Assembly: GCF_020520425.1 (NCBI RefSeq)
Contig: NC_079490.1
Location: 49,826,517-49,890,516 of the forward strand
Source of the DNA: Spinacia oleracea
Taxonomy: Eukaryota > Streptophyta > Magnoliopsida > Caryophyllales > Amaranthaceae
Direction: 5' to 3'
Length of the DNA stretch: 64,000 nucleotides
The notes under the pieces are model-generated. The model ran no database searches. It saw only the letters and a program-made list of their open reading frames with translations, and was not told the origin of the DNA. A program made the position numbers and the translations under genes. Positions 1 through 11,200 of the stretch are shown piece after piece (position 1 is the stretch's first letter; each line of letters opens with the position of its first letter).

Positions 1-1319
1 GAAACCCGCTAAAAATAGTAACTGCCATAAAAGGTAGCTTCTAAAAGTGGCAAATCATAAAAGATAGAAACCTGTCAGAATTAGGTATTGCATTCCAACA
101 TAAATCCTAAATGAGATAGAAAACTGCGAGAATCCTATTCCTAATAGGATTCGGAAATAAGAGTTACGTATTAATTAAAATCCTAACGAGCCTAGAGTTC
201 GTAACGGGCCCAGACGCATTCCGTCACAAATTGATACGCGCTAAAAGACTCAAATTAATCTCAAACTCTACGGATTTTAGAATCCGAATCTGACTAAACA
301 AAAACTGCCCAGACCCTATTTTCAACGCCTGGCTCTGGGCGCCGAAATATTCGGCGCCCAGGCCTGGGCGCTGAAAATACCTGGGTACGTTTCTTTTCCT
401 AATTCTTTGCGGATTAGAATTCTGCAATTCTATCTTTCCACGAACTCTTCCCTATAAATAGACCCCTAGTTTCGACGTGAAACAACACACAACAACACAT
501 AATATACTCTGAGTATTGACTCTAAACCCCTTAGCCTAAGCCTCTCGCTGCGAAACTGTTCCCGCGTTCTGTCGCAATCGATCCATAAATCGAACAGAAC
601 GTATCCTGTCCCATAATCGAGATTCGTTAAATAAAAAGGAGAAATAGCAAAGTCAAAGTGGTTAGTTTTCTGAGAACCGTGACGCACCTCTCAAGGGTGC
701 GTCGTAATGTGTCCCTTTTCGATGATTTAACTGCTTTCCTCGCCCTTTTTATGAACTGTTAAACTAACCTAATATGATTGTTCTATCACGCCTAATAAAT
801 ATAATATTTTTGGGAAATCGGATTATCATGCTAGGTCCCTTAATGCTATTTAAATCAGATAATCGCGATCGAATTAGTATTATATGTTGCATATTGCTAA
901 AATCAATTCAGATTAGTTTAATAGTTAACGCATTTCCCTTCAATTATTTATGCTGAGCTAGTAAGGATATCCTGCCTCTGGAGTTATCGACGAGCGAATT
1001 ACTCCTCTCGGTAGTTACAGTCCCCCGAACCCTCAATCTCTACCTTGCGGGTGTATATTGAGAGATCCCCAGACCAGGGATCACAAGGGAACCTACGGCC
1101 GTCGTGGTCAAACATAATTGCACTCCCTTTATGTCACGATAACCGGGTTTTGTCAGTTTTTCTCATTGTCGTTAAAAACTGAATGACGACTCCTATATTA
1201 CTAGTCAATTGGGTGTATACTCACAGGAAATCCAATTACACTTGATTGAATAAAAAGAATCGTCACACCCACGAGGGACAGGTCACGCATTAGCCTCGCG
1301 CTTTTTCGACCCCCTCACA
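1..1319 (+). mobile_element. Tat/Ogre-like LTR, 3' portion (left end outside window)
   Basis: Positions 1 to about 225 match 50387-50606, a stretch that there follows a TGTAGACACC LTR start, so both belong to one LTR family. A TATA box (451-460) lies within it and the segment ends CCCCTCACA at 1319, a plausible CA terminus. No primer-binding site follows, so this is a 3' LTR or a solo LTR. The hairpin-like gcgccgaaatattcggcgc lies at about 339-357. No coding sequence. The lineage name and right boundary are inference. Confidence 0.6.
451..460 (+). promoter_or_regulatory. TATA box of the Tat/Ogre-like LTR
   Basis: CCTATAAATAGACCCC is a good plant TATA box in the middle of the LTR. Transcription of the element would start about 25-35 bases downstream. 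Confidence 0.5.
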
Positions 1320-1830
1320 TTACCTACACATGACATACGGTGAGAGGCTAAGAGCATAGCTGCGGGAAGGGGAGAGGAAAACATGAAGAACCCTAAGTGA
1401 GGAGAGAGAAAGAAGTTCATAGGAGGAGGAGGAAGTCATCCGCAAAATAAGGAGAAGAACAAAAAAGGAAAACCCTAAAAGGGTAAAATAGAAGTTTTAC
1501 TGTTCTTAAAGAAAATGACAAAAATAAAATGTGAAGGAACGTACGTGAGGAGAATTCGGCCTTTTCACTATTGCATGAATAGTGTATCCACTCCTTGCTT
1601 TTTAAAGGGTGTAACATTCAAGTCACTTTAATAATTAAGTACTCTGATCAACTTTTTTGATAATACAGACAACTAATAAGGAATTATAAATAATATTTGA
1701 GCTTTATCTTGATACCTCTTAAAGGACATGGATAAAATTATGAAAACGATATTAGTTACAGAGTAAATAAATTAGAAGTGATTGTCAGTTTTCACTTTTT
1801 ATTTTATGATTTTAAAAGTAATATAAGTTC
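1320..1830. other. AT-rich intergenic DNA, nothing recognised
   Basis: No ORF of note, RNA gene or clear repeat. A purine-rich stretch (about 1365-1450) is the only compositional feature. Confidence 0.4.
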
Positions 1831-2297
1831 GGACAAATTATTTTTTACCACCTAAAAAAATCGAAAATTTGTTTTTTACCACCCAAAAAACTAAAACTTG
1901 TATTTTACCACCTAAATAAAATTAAAACTTGTTTTTTTACCCCCTGAAAGCGAAAAAAAAAAGATGAATCGTTCTGTAGGGCTCACTAATTCAATTTTCC
2001 TCCATTTTATACACTTCCTCTGCGATTTTCTTTAACTCCTTTACCATCCTTTCTTCATTTCCATTGAATTTTGTTAATTTTGTGAATTAATAAGAGAAAA
2101 AAAATCATGTGAATTCATAAAAAAAATGAAGTAGGAGAAGAGAATGGAGTTAAATACATGAAATCGTGGAATAAGAGAAAATATTTGACATATTACCATT
2201 ATTGTGACCCTCCACGTAACGGTTTAACATAATTTTTCCATTTTTAGGTGGTAAAAAACAAGTTTTTTTTTTTTAGGTGGTAAAAAACAATTTGTCC
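1831..2297. mobile_element. Candidate non-autonomous element with inverted ends and TTTTACCACC repeats
   Basis: The left end GGACAAATTATTTTTTACC is matched in inverse by the right end (ggtaaaaaacaatttgtcc). The motif TTTTACCACCTAAA recurs about four times inward from the left end and in reverse orientation at about 2250-2290. I found no convincing target-site duplication, so the superfamily is open. It could be a MITE with subterminal repeats. Confidence 0.45.
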
Positions 2298-2567
2298 TTT
2301 AATTTCGGTTAAAAGATAAACTTTAAGTTAGTGATCCCTGAACAAAAGATTTCGTATTCCTCGAGTGTACAATAATTTTACTGTACATCGGGTGTCTCAC
2401 ATGTGACACCAACTTTAGTAACAAACTTGTTGAACAAGCTTTAGACAATAACAAAAGGACTCTGGTTATGGTAAAAGTTATCCTAGATAAAAATAACAAT
2501 GACTCTACCCAACGACAAAAGTATTTTTTTTTTATCAAGGGTTACCTTTGACAAGGAAAAAATCGAT

Positions 2568-3666
2568 GGCCCTGTTTGGTAATTAGAGGTTAGCGGTTAG
2601 CTGTAGCGGTTTGAAATAGCGGATTTTACTAGCTGTTTGCAATAGTGGGTTTGACTAGCTGTTTATATTAACTGTTTGAATAAAAGTGTTTGGTAAATAA
2701 TTGTTAGTTGTTAGCTACTTGGTTGTATGAAATAACCAATAATGACATTCTTATATTTTTTTGTTAGGAAAATTTTGTTAATAATATAAATATAAATAGT
2801 GAAATAAAATGATACAAAGTATAATAACTGGAGTAATTTACAAATTCTGTTTTAAAAATATTAATAAAAGAATTAATGTAATTATATTATAGAACTCATA
2901 TTTTTACTACTTATATACGGAGTATGCTCTAGTATAATTAACCGACTCCAAACTCCCTCTTGTCATTTTTAACCCAAAAAAACACCTTTTCTTGTTTTCA
3001 CTTCACTGCCTTTATCATCTTCTTCAATCTACTCTGTACAAAGAATCACATCTCCAAAATTCAAGATTATGAAAATCAACCTTCACCTTCCACAATAATT
3101 GCATATCTGTATCAAATAGAAGATCGATTGATGGCAAAGGTGGTCACATGACATCACATGAATTATGCTCTTGGTTATGCTTTTAACAATGAAAGCGTAC
3201 ATGCAATAGAAAATTAAGTTAGTTAAACTGATTTGGAAGTATTTATTTCTATCAATTATTTTTTCTTTAAATTACAATTCTAGTTAGTTAAATGGGCAAA
3301 TAGTTGAGGTGTTGTTTGTTCATTTGACCGTTGATTTGTTGGCTGAGATAGCAATGAGAACATTTTTCTTTTGATAAATTCATGATCTAAGTAAAGAATT
3401 TTTCACCAAATATTTGAAGCAGTAAAGCTGGGTTCTTTCCATTCATGTTCTTAGATGGGCAAATGGGTAAATTAGTTGATAACATTCAGCCGCTAATCTC
3501 AAAAAGCTGGGTTGAGCAGCAGTTTCATATTTAGCGGTTTGGAAGGGAAAAGCTTATTCAAACCGCTATCTACCAAACACTCAAATTAGCTTTTTACATT
3601 GGTCAAATCTTTAAATAAAAAGAAACCTCTAATTTTTGCCCAATCCTCTATCTTCCAAACAAGGCC
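2568..3666. mobile_element. Non-autonomous DNA transposon with GGCC(C/T)TGTTTGG ends
   Basis: The left terminus GGCCCTGTTTGG is mirrored by the right terminus CCAAACAAGGCC, with a shared inner 'tagaggtt' block and mirrored 'tagcggttt' motifs near each end. Both flanks carry GAT immediately outside, a possible 3-bp target duplication. Length is 1,099 bp with no coding sequence. The ends resemble PIF/Harbinger or hAT MITEs; a 3-bp duplication favours the former only weakly. Confidence 0.55.
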
Positions 3667-4228
3667 GATATCAAAAACAAAAATGACCTAAATAATATTT
3701 GGATGGATTTGCACGTGTGAGCGCATTTAGAATTGCCCATTTAGAATTACCCACACTTATTCAATTTGGGTCTTCTCTCGGTAATTTTTGTATATCAAAA
3801 TTGTTTCTTGCATATTGTTTTATGAAGTGCAAAAAGTTTGATTATAGGAAGTTAAAGTCTACTTAAACAATATTAATTACTTGCTCTATTTTGTGGGAAA
3901 GTATAATTTTCTATATCATGCACGCTATATATTTAGTATTCACGCTTTTGACATACAACAATTTCACTTTATTCCATTTTGCTTCGTATAAGAACTTTTA
4001 CTTCCCTGTACTGTGTATTTAATTTGTAAGCCAATGTCAAACATGCATGTAATTAAAATATTTAGATCAAATACTGTAAAACGTTAAAACAAACAAAAAA
4101 AAATTAAAATTAGAACGTTACAGAACAATTTAAATTTAAAAAAGCAAATCAGCAAAACACTTATTGGTTGGTCGATATACAGTACAAAACACATAATAAA
4201 TAAACAAATCACAGGTCAACATCAAAGT
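3667..4228. other. AT-rich intergenic DNA upstream of tRNA gene
   Basis: No coding or repeat signal recognised. It ends with 'cacaggtcaac' just before the tRNA, resembling the end of the ~450-bp tandem unit seen downstream. Confidence 0.35.
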
Positions 4229-4301
4229 GTTCGCATGGCCTAATGGATAAGGCGCTCGCCTCCGGAGCGGGAGATTGTGGGTTCGAGTCCCACTGTGAAC
4301 G
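4229..4301 (+). tRNA. tRNA-Arg (anticodon CCG)
   Basis: The 73-nt sequence folds as a standard cloverleaf. The acceptor stem GTTCGCA pairs with TGTGAAC (one G-U). The D arm includes GCCTAATGGATAAGGC. The anticodon stem CTCGC/GCGGG closes loop CTCCGGA, giving anticodon CCG, which reads CGG. The T stem GTGGG/CCCAC closes loop TTCGAGT. The A box TGGCCTAATGG and B box GGTTCGAGTCC fit the Pol III consensus, and TTTT at 4302-4305 is a terminator. There is no intron and no encoded CCA. I see no defect, so it may be functional; it could also be a dispersed copy. Confidence 0.9.
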
Positions 4302-4305
4302 TTTT
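4302..4305 (+). terminator. Pol III terminator of tRNA-Arg
   Basis: TTTT follows directly after the discriminator base of the tRNA. Confidence 0.6.
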
Positions 4306-4438
4306 CTTGTTCTGCTAATGACAAGAGTTCCGAGCTTAAATTTTGTTGAAAACGTCATTGTTGTATTTTTATAGTTTTGTTGATCGATAACAATCGAGCA
4401 TAATTATAAAAAAAAAAAAAAAAAAAACAAGTTGAATA

Positions 4439-4748
4439 CTCTACACGTTCTCGATTATTAGTCATTTTTGGAATCTTGTCACTATTTACCATTGAAGATA
4501 ATCTTCTAATTTTGTAATGCTCTAGCCGTTCTCGATTATTAGTCCCTTTTGAAATCTTGTCACTATTCACAATTGAAGATAATCTTCTAATTCTGTGAGA
4601 TTTTGTTTTGTTCGTCTCAATGCGTTGTTTAGCAATATCAAACTTTTATATTTCTTTAACGTACGTATTTGGAAATATTTACGTTTAAATATTGAGTTGA
4701 AACGGATGAAAAAGTCAAAAGAGGACTAATATTTAAGAACGGATGGAG
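4439..4748. mobile_element. Stowaway-like MITE
   Basis: Flanked by TA (4437-4438 and 4749-4750). The left end CTCTACACGTTCTCGATTAT and the inverse of the right end (gaacggatggag) form terminal inverted repeats of about 25 bp with a few mismatches, both reaching ATTAGTC. An 80-bp segment is internally duplicated (about 4441-4600). Excising it restores the continuity of the tandem unit, which confirms both ends. 310 bp, non-coding. Confidence 0.8.
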
Positions 4749-4936
4749 TACTCATTTTTCAATTACCTAAGGGCTCGTTTGGCACCATTTTTAATTTTTA
4801 GTTTTGAGTTTTTAAAATACAAAAACTTGTTTTAGTTTTGATTTTATATATTTTTAAAACTATTATAAAACGAAACTACTGTACTGAGTAAGAAAAAAAA
4901 ACAAAAAAACAATCAATATTCCAATAGTACTAACTA

Positions 4937-5175
4937 CTCCCTCTGTATTTTAAAAAGAGATACACTTTCCTTTTTTGACATATTTTGGTCTCCACTTCCA
5001 ATTATATTAATATTTCTCTTTTCCTTGTAATCCCTACACTTACTCACATCATCCTTTTACTATAATAAGTAATTCACCCACTACCCCACTTTCATATTAT
5101 TTTAATAAATTCATCTCCTCCTCCTAAAATTATGTGCCGGGTCAAAGTATATCTCTTTTTAAAATACGGAGGAAG
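4937..5175. mobile_element. Stowaway MITE with near-perfect 26-bp inverted ends
   Basis: Flanked by TA (4935-4936, 5176-5177). The left end CTCCCTCTGTATTTTAAAAA pairs with the right end (ttttaaaatacggaggaag), 24 of 26 positions matching. Inserted in tandem unit 1; excision restores the unit. 239 bp, non-coding. Mobilised in trans by Tc1/mariner transposase in known Stowaway families. Confidence 0.9.
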
Positions 5176-5312
5176 TAATAATTACATCTAAAATTTGACA
5201 AATTTATGTCTGTTCGGGTGCTAAAATGGGCATACCATTTTAGCCCAAAGCTAATGAGACTCATTCAAGCCCAATAACACTCATAAGGCTTAAAGAGCCT
5301 CACAGGTCCAAC

Positions 5313-5708
5313 GTTTTCTTGTCCTACTTATTGCCCCATATTTGTGCTTACATTTTGTTGAAAATATCATTGTTGTATTTTTACAGTTTTGCTGATCGAT
5401 AACAACCGAGCATAATAAAAAAAAAGTTGAATACTCATCTTTCAATTATCTAAGGGCTCGTTCGGCACAATTTCTAATTTTTAGTTTTGAGTTTTTAAAA
5501 TACAAAATCTGATTTTAGTTTTGATTTTATATATTTTTAAAACGATTGTAAATACGAAACTACTATACTCAGTGAGAAAAAAAAAGAAAAAAAAAACGAT
5601 CAATATTCCACTAGTACTAACTACTAATCACGTCTAAAGTTTAACAAATTTATGTCTTTTTGGGTGCTAAAATAGGCGTACCATTTTAGCCCAAAGCTAA
5701 TGAGACTA
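5313..5708 (+). repeat. ~450-bp tandem unit 2, left part (split by Tekay element)
   Basis: Same block order as unit 1. It is broken at 5708 by the Ty3/gypsy insertion and resumes at 15353-15402. The two parts together are about 446 bp. Confidence 0.7.
5704..5708. repeat. Target-site duplication GACTA, left (partner 15348-15352)
   Basis: GACTA abuts the TG start of the left LTR and recurs right after the CA end of the right LTR. Confidence 0.9.
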
Positions 5709-8056
5709 TGTAAAGCCCCGACCTCTAATTCAATTATTAAAGCATAATTAGCAGCGGAATTAACCTAATTGGTCGGGACATTACCTGCCGTAACTTCCTT
5801 TTTGGAAATTACAAGGCAAACATCAATCATAAGCCATTAAATACTCCAAAATATATATAATAATCCTTTATATTATCAAAATAAAAGTACATAACTTACT
5901 AAAAGTCTTTAATTAAAATTATTAAAACTTTAAGCATAAACTAGGTGAATATTATTAACGTGAAATTCCTCGCCACTACTCGTGTCCATCGTCCCCATCA
6001 GTACCTAAAACAGAAAACGAAACGGTGAGCCGAAGACTCAGTAACAACTACCCTAGCAACGTAAATTCATTTCAACTCATTTTATTTAATAACACAGGGA
6101 GAATAGATATAAGTAAAACATTTAATAAAACATCATATTTAATTCATTTATAAACTTTGCAATTTAACATGCTAGATGTCGGCAAGTACGAACCGTGAAG
6201 GAATTCTCCACTGGGCCTGGGCCCTGAGCCTGGGCTCATCATCGTAACATGGGCATGGGCCCTGAGCCTGGGCTCATAAACCATGGGAGCCTTGGCTCGT
6301 GATCCATGGGTGGACAGGTGTCCGTGGTGCATGCATGACCGGTAGATAGGAAGATGGTAGTTTATATACCGCCAGACAAACCAGGTCTTTCACTTTCATT
6401 TTATCATGTTTTATGTAATTTTACCAAGCCTTGGCTTGTATTTCAATTCGAAATAACATAACTCATTTAGCTCATAAAACATCATTTTGATCCTGGGATC
6501 AACATATCATTTCTTTCAAAGCATTGCATAAACATAATTTTATGAGAAAACTCAATCAATTCATATTATAATAAACAATTCAAACAAATCATATTTCATC
6601 CCACAATCCATAAAACACATCAAAACATTTAATTCATAAATTCAATCATAACGTCATAATTTCATAAATCATATTTATAAGGGGATTGCGGGTACTAGCA
6701 ATAGCCGTTACCTCACTTCCGCGATTTGCTAAGGGTTTTCGTTGGTTCGTTCGTCCTGAGCTCCGAGTCCAGTTTCTTTCAAAATAGGAATTTACTGAAT
6801 TAGTACTAGATCGATGAATAATTATAAAATTAATATTTTATAAATCATAAATTTTATAACGAATTTTAATAAAATATAGTTTCGAAATTATAATTAATCG
6901 AATTTTTACTTAAAATACATATATATTTTATAATTGATTTTCATGTAAATAATATTAAAATTCCGTTTTTGTTAATTCAGGCTAAGTAATTTATTTTAGT
7001 AAAATCGATATTTGATAATTAAACCTGGAAATAAAATCAATTTATTAGTAAATAATTATATCATAAAAACTATTAAAACATAAATATTGCTAAATTTAAA
7101 ATCTGAAAATTCAGATTGGTCTTACCAAAGGCCCAAATGGTTAATTGGCCCAATTAAATAAGGGGTTTGAGGAGAATAAAACAAGGCCAAAGAATCTGAT
7201 TTTATTTTGTTTGGGGTTTTTGGGTTGAGGCACGAGATAAACAGGGGAAGGGGGGGAGGCGAGAGAAACAGGGGAAGAGGGGAGGGGATGCACGACACAG
7301 GGAAGGGGAGGGAGGTGGCTGGCTGGGCGACGCGGTCTGACGCGACGGTGATGGTGGGCGGTGGTTCGCGGCGGAGCAGGTAAGGGGATGGGGGTGGTGA
7401 TTTGCGAACAGGGGAGAAAGGAGCAGGAACAGGGGAGGGGCAGGGCGTCGCGAAGGGAGGAGAGAGAGCAGGGGGAGGTACGGTGGGTGTGCGGTGGTGC
7501 TGGAGGGAGACGGTGGTCAAGGTGGTGGTTGGACGGAGGTGGCAGTAGTGGTGGCTGGTGGTTGCAGTGGTGTTTGCGGTGGTGGTTCGAATTAAGGAAG
7601 AACAAGGGGATGATTTTTTTCTCAGTTTGTGAATTGATTTTTGGTAATGAAATTGATCAGAAATTTGTAAGTTTTGTGAAGGATTCTAGAAGAGGAAGGC
7701 CTTGGGGCTCAAGAAAATGTATGGGGACTGATTTGAGGGAAGGTGGGATATGCGTGGAGAGCAAGCAGGCATTTTTCCCTTTTTTTTTTTTTTTTTTTTT
7801 AATTTAATAAATTCACCATATTTGGCAAAAATCCAGAATTTGTAATAAAATGTTTAATTAAAATAATTCCTTAAAAATAAATAAATTATCGTTAACGAAA
7901 TTAAATAATTTCGGTTTATAAATTTATCGTTTAAAATAATTCGTAAAAACGATTAAAATAACGAAATTCGATTATTCGTAATTTAATTAAAACGTAATTA
8001 AGTTAATAAATATTTTTAATTTTAACAAATCGAGTTTAAAATTTCGGGTTATTACA
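5709..8056 (-). repeat. Tekay 3' LTR (element sense)
   Basis: 2,348 bp, TGTAAAGCCCC to GGTTATTACA. Contains a duplicated block around 'gggccctgagcctgggctcat' (6210-6275), a G-rich strand-biased region (7200-7580) and a poly-T tract (about 7778-7800). Overlapping ORFs in the G-rich part are compositional, repeat identically in the other LTR, and are not annotated. Confidence 0.92.
6361..6369 (-). promoter_or_regulatory. TATA box in Tekay 3' LTR
   Basis: The minus strand reads GGTATATAAACTACC, the best TATA match in the LTR. The same box occurs in the 5' LTR at about 13639-13647, which would be the active promoter copy. Confidence 0.5.
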
Positions 8057-8069
8057 TTCTTACCCCCTT
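8057..8069 (-). promoter_or_regulatory. Polypurine tract of Tekay element
   Basis: The minus strand reads AAGGGGGTAAGAA immediately before the TGTAATAACC start of the 3' LTR, the expected site for plus-strand DNA priming. Confidence 0.8.
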
Positions 8070-8231
8070 AGAAAAAGTTTCGTCCTCGAAACTGGAGCTC
8101 AGTTGAACTAGCCATTCATAGAAATCATACAATTCATACTTATTCGTTCTATTCGCTAGACAAACATGGCGGAATATCATTATAACATAATCATTCAAAA
8201 AGCATATTAGAATTCATACATCTTATCGTTT

Positions 8232-11200
8232 CTAAACGAATAATTGGGGATATTTCGATCTCATTTGCGCTTCGACTTCCCATGTAGCTTCAGATGTCAA
8301 GTGATTGGCCCACAAGACTTTAACCATTGGAATTACTTTGCTTCTAAGTCGTTTCTCTCTTCGTTCTAGAATTTCAATTGGTTTCTCCTCGTAGGTCAAA
8401 TCGTTTCGCAATAACAAGGGTTCGTGCGTAATCACATGGCTAGGATCAGGAACATATTTTCTTAACATCGACACGTGGAACACATTATGCACCTTTTCCA
8501 AGTCGGTTGGTAAAGCTAGTCGATATGCTACTGCACCTATTCTTTCTAATATCTCATATGGCCCGATGTATCTTGGGCTCAACTTTCCTGTTTGACCAAA
8601 TCTCATTATTCCTTTTGTTGGCGAAATTTTCAAGAACACGTGATCTCCAACCTCAAACTCTAGTGGTCTTCTTCGTTGGTCGGCATAACTCTTTTGCCTA
8701 TTTTGTGCTGCCATCATTCTTGATTGGATTAAACGAATCTTGTCAGTAGTTTCTTGAATCAATTCTGGTCCTATAACACGTGCTTCATCGATATCACTCC
8801 AACATAATGGTGTACGACATTTCCTTCCATAAAGTGCTTCGTAAGGTGCCATACCAATAGTGGCCTGATAACTGTTGTACGAAAATTCAACCATAGGTAG
8901 AACTTCTCCCAGGTTCCTTGAAAATCCAAAATACATGCTCTCAACATATCCTCGACAATTTGATTGGTACGTTCTGTTTGTCCATCAGTCGTTGGGTGAA
9001 ATGCGGTACTGAAGTTAAGTTTCGTCCCAAGAGCTTTCTGCAATTCTCTCCAATAGGTTGATTGATACCTTGTATCACGATCAGAAACGATAGAACTAGG
9101 CACTCCATGAAATCGCACAATAGTGTTCACATATAGTTCAGCAAGTTGATCTAAACTCGAATTACTCTTCATTGCTAAGAAATGTGCTGACTTTGTTAAT
9201 CGATCAACAATGACCCAAATAGCATTCATTCCCTTGGTTGATCTTGGTAATCCTATGATAAAATCCATTGAAACTGAATCCTATTTCCATTCTGGCACAT
9301 CCAGAGGTTGCAACAAACCTGCTGGTCTTTGATGCTCGATCTTGATTCTCTGACACGTCAAACATTTAGCCACATATTCTGCCACTTCTTGCTTCATGTT
9401 GCTCCACCAATACACTTGCCTTAAATCCTTATACATCTTATTTCCTCCAGGGTGAATCGAGTATGGTGAACTATGAGCTTCTTCTAAGATTCTCTTTTTC
9501 AACTTCTCATCATTAGGCACACATAATCTTCCCTGAAACCTCAACGTGCCATCCTCTTGAATGACAAAACCAGGTGACTTCCCATTTTCCACTTCACTCC
9601 TTATTCTTTCTAATTGCAAGTCCTTACATTGCGCTTCCTTAATTTCATCAATCAAAGTTGGCTTCATTACCAACACATTCAAGCAAGCATTTCCTTTGAT
9701 AAACTCAATTTCCATCTTTTGTAGATCATCTCGGTTGACTCGGGAAAAAGTTAGGATAGAATTTAGGTGAGACTTCCGACTTAATGCATCTGCAACAACG
9801 TTAGCCTTTCCGGGATGGTATTGAATATCAAGGTCATAATCTTTAAGAAGTTCTAACCACCTACGTTGTCTCATATTGAGTTCTTTTTGGGTGAAAATAT
9901 ACTTAAGACTCTTATGGTCGGTGAAAATTTGACACGAAACTCCATACAAATAATGTCTCCAAATCTTAAGGGCGAAAACAACAGCTGCAAGTTCGAGGTC
10001 ATGGGTAGGGTAATTTTGTTCATGGACTTTGAGTTGGCGTGAAGCATAAGCTATGACTTTTCCATTTTGCATTAAGACACATCCTAACCCATTCTTAGAG
10101 GCATCACTATAGATTACAAATCCGTCAGTTCCAGATGGAAGGGTAAGAATAGGGGCAATGGTGAGACGTTTCTTAAGTTCTTGAAATGCACATTCACAAT
10201 CATCATTCCACACAAATTTGGTATTCTTTCTAACTAATCGGGTTATGGGTAAGGCAATCTTAGAAAAATCTTGAACGAATCTTCGATAGTATCCAGCTAA
10301 ACCCATAAAACTCCGTACTTCGGGTACATTAGTTGGTCTAGACCATTCCACAATTGCTTTTATTTTCTCAGGATCAACAGATACACCTTTCTCAGAGATA
10401 ATATGTCCCAAAAATGATATTTCCTTAAGCCAGAATTCACATTTTGACAACTTAGCATATAACTGGTTTTCGATCAACATATCTAACACTTTTCTCAGAT
10501 GCTCCTCGTGTTCCTCATTACTCTTAGAATATATCAAAATATCATCAATGAAAACAACTACAAACTTATCAAGGTATGGTTTAAAAATACGGTTCATCAA
10601 ATCCATAAATACAGCTGGCGCATTGGTTAATCCAAAAGGCATCACAACAAACTCATAGTGACCATATCTAGTTCTAAAGGCTGTCTTTGGAATATCCTCG
10701 TGTTTAATTCGAAGTTGATGGTAACCTGACCTCAAATCAATCTTAGAAAACACTTTTGCACCTCGAAGTTGGTCAAACAAATCATCAATACGGGGTAAGG
10801 GATACTTATTCTTAATAGTAATCTTGTTTAACTCTCGATAATCTATGCATAGCCTCATAGTTCCGTCCTTTTTCTTCACAAACAAGACAGGGGCTCCCCA
10901 AGGTGAAACACTAGGTCGAATATATCCTTTTTCAAGTAACTCATCTAATTGTTTCTTTAATTCTTGTAACTCAGCTGGTGCCATTCTATATGGTGCCTTA
11001 GAAATAGGGGTGGATCCCGGAATTAATTCAATGCTGAAATCTAATTCTCTTGGTGGGGGCATACTAGGTATTTCTTCTGGAAAAACATGTGGGTACTCAC
11101 AAACAACAGGTATGTCGGTAATGGAAGGTCCAGAGGTATTTAAGTCAATAATACTACACAGATAACCAGATAAACCACTCTCAATCATTTTATGTGCTCT

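Larger units (their letters stand above)
4301..5312 (+). repeat. ~450-bp tandem unit 1 (with two MITE insertions)
   Basis: Starts gttttcttgt and contains the blocks ttttgttgaaaa, ttgatcgataacaa, cgagcataat, gggctcgtttggca and 'ttttagcccaaagctaatg' shared with units at 5313 and 15403. Removing the two Stowaway insertions and their duplicated TA leaves about 459 bp, matching the other units. Likely an upstream (U3) subrepeat of a Tat/Ogre-like LTR whose TATA-containing part is at 15861-16060. That role is inference. Confidence 0.65.

Noticed and set aside
774..956. Hydrophobic small ORF in the Tat-like LTR
   Set aside because: Within LTR non-coding sequence, AT-rich, no family resemblance.
7122..7807. 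Long overlapping ORFs on both strands in the G-rich part of the Tekay LTR
   Set aside because: They recur unchanged in the other LTR (14400-14977), are His/Pro- or Gly/Trp-rich in several frames at once, and carry no domain; composition explains them.
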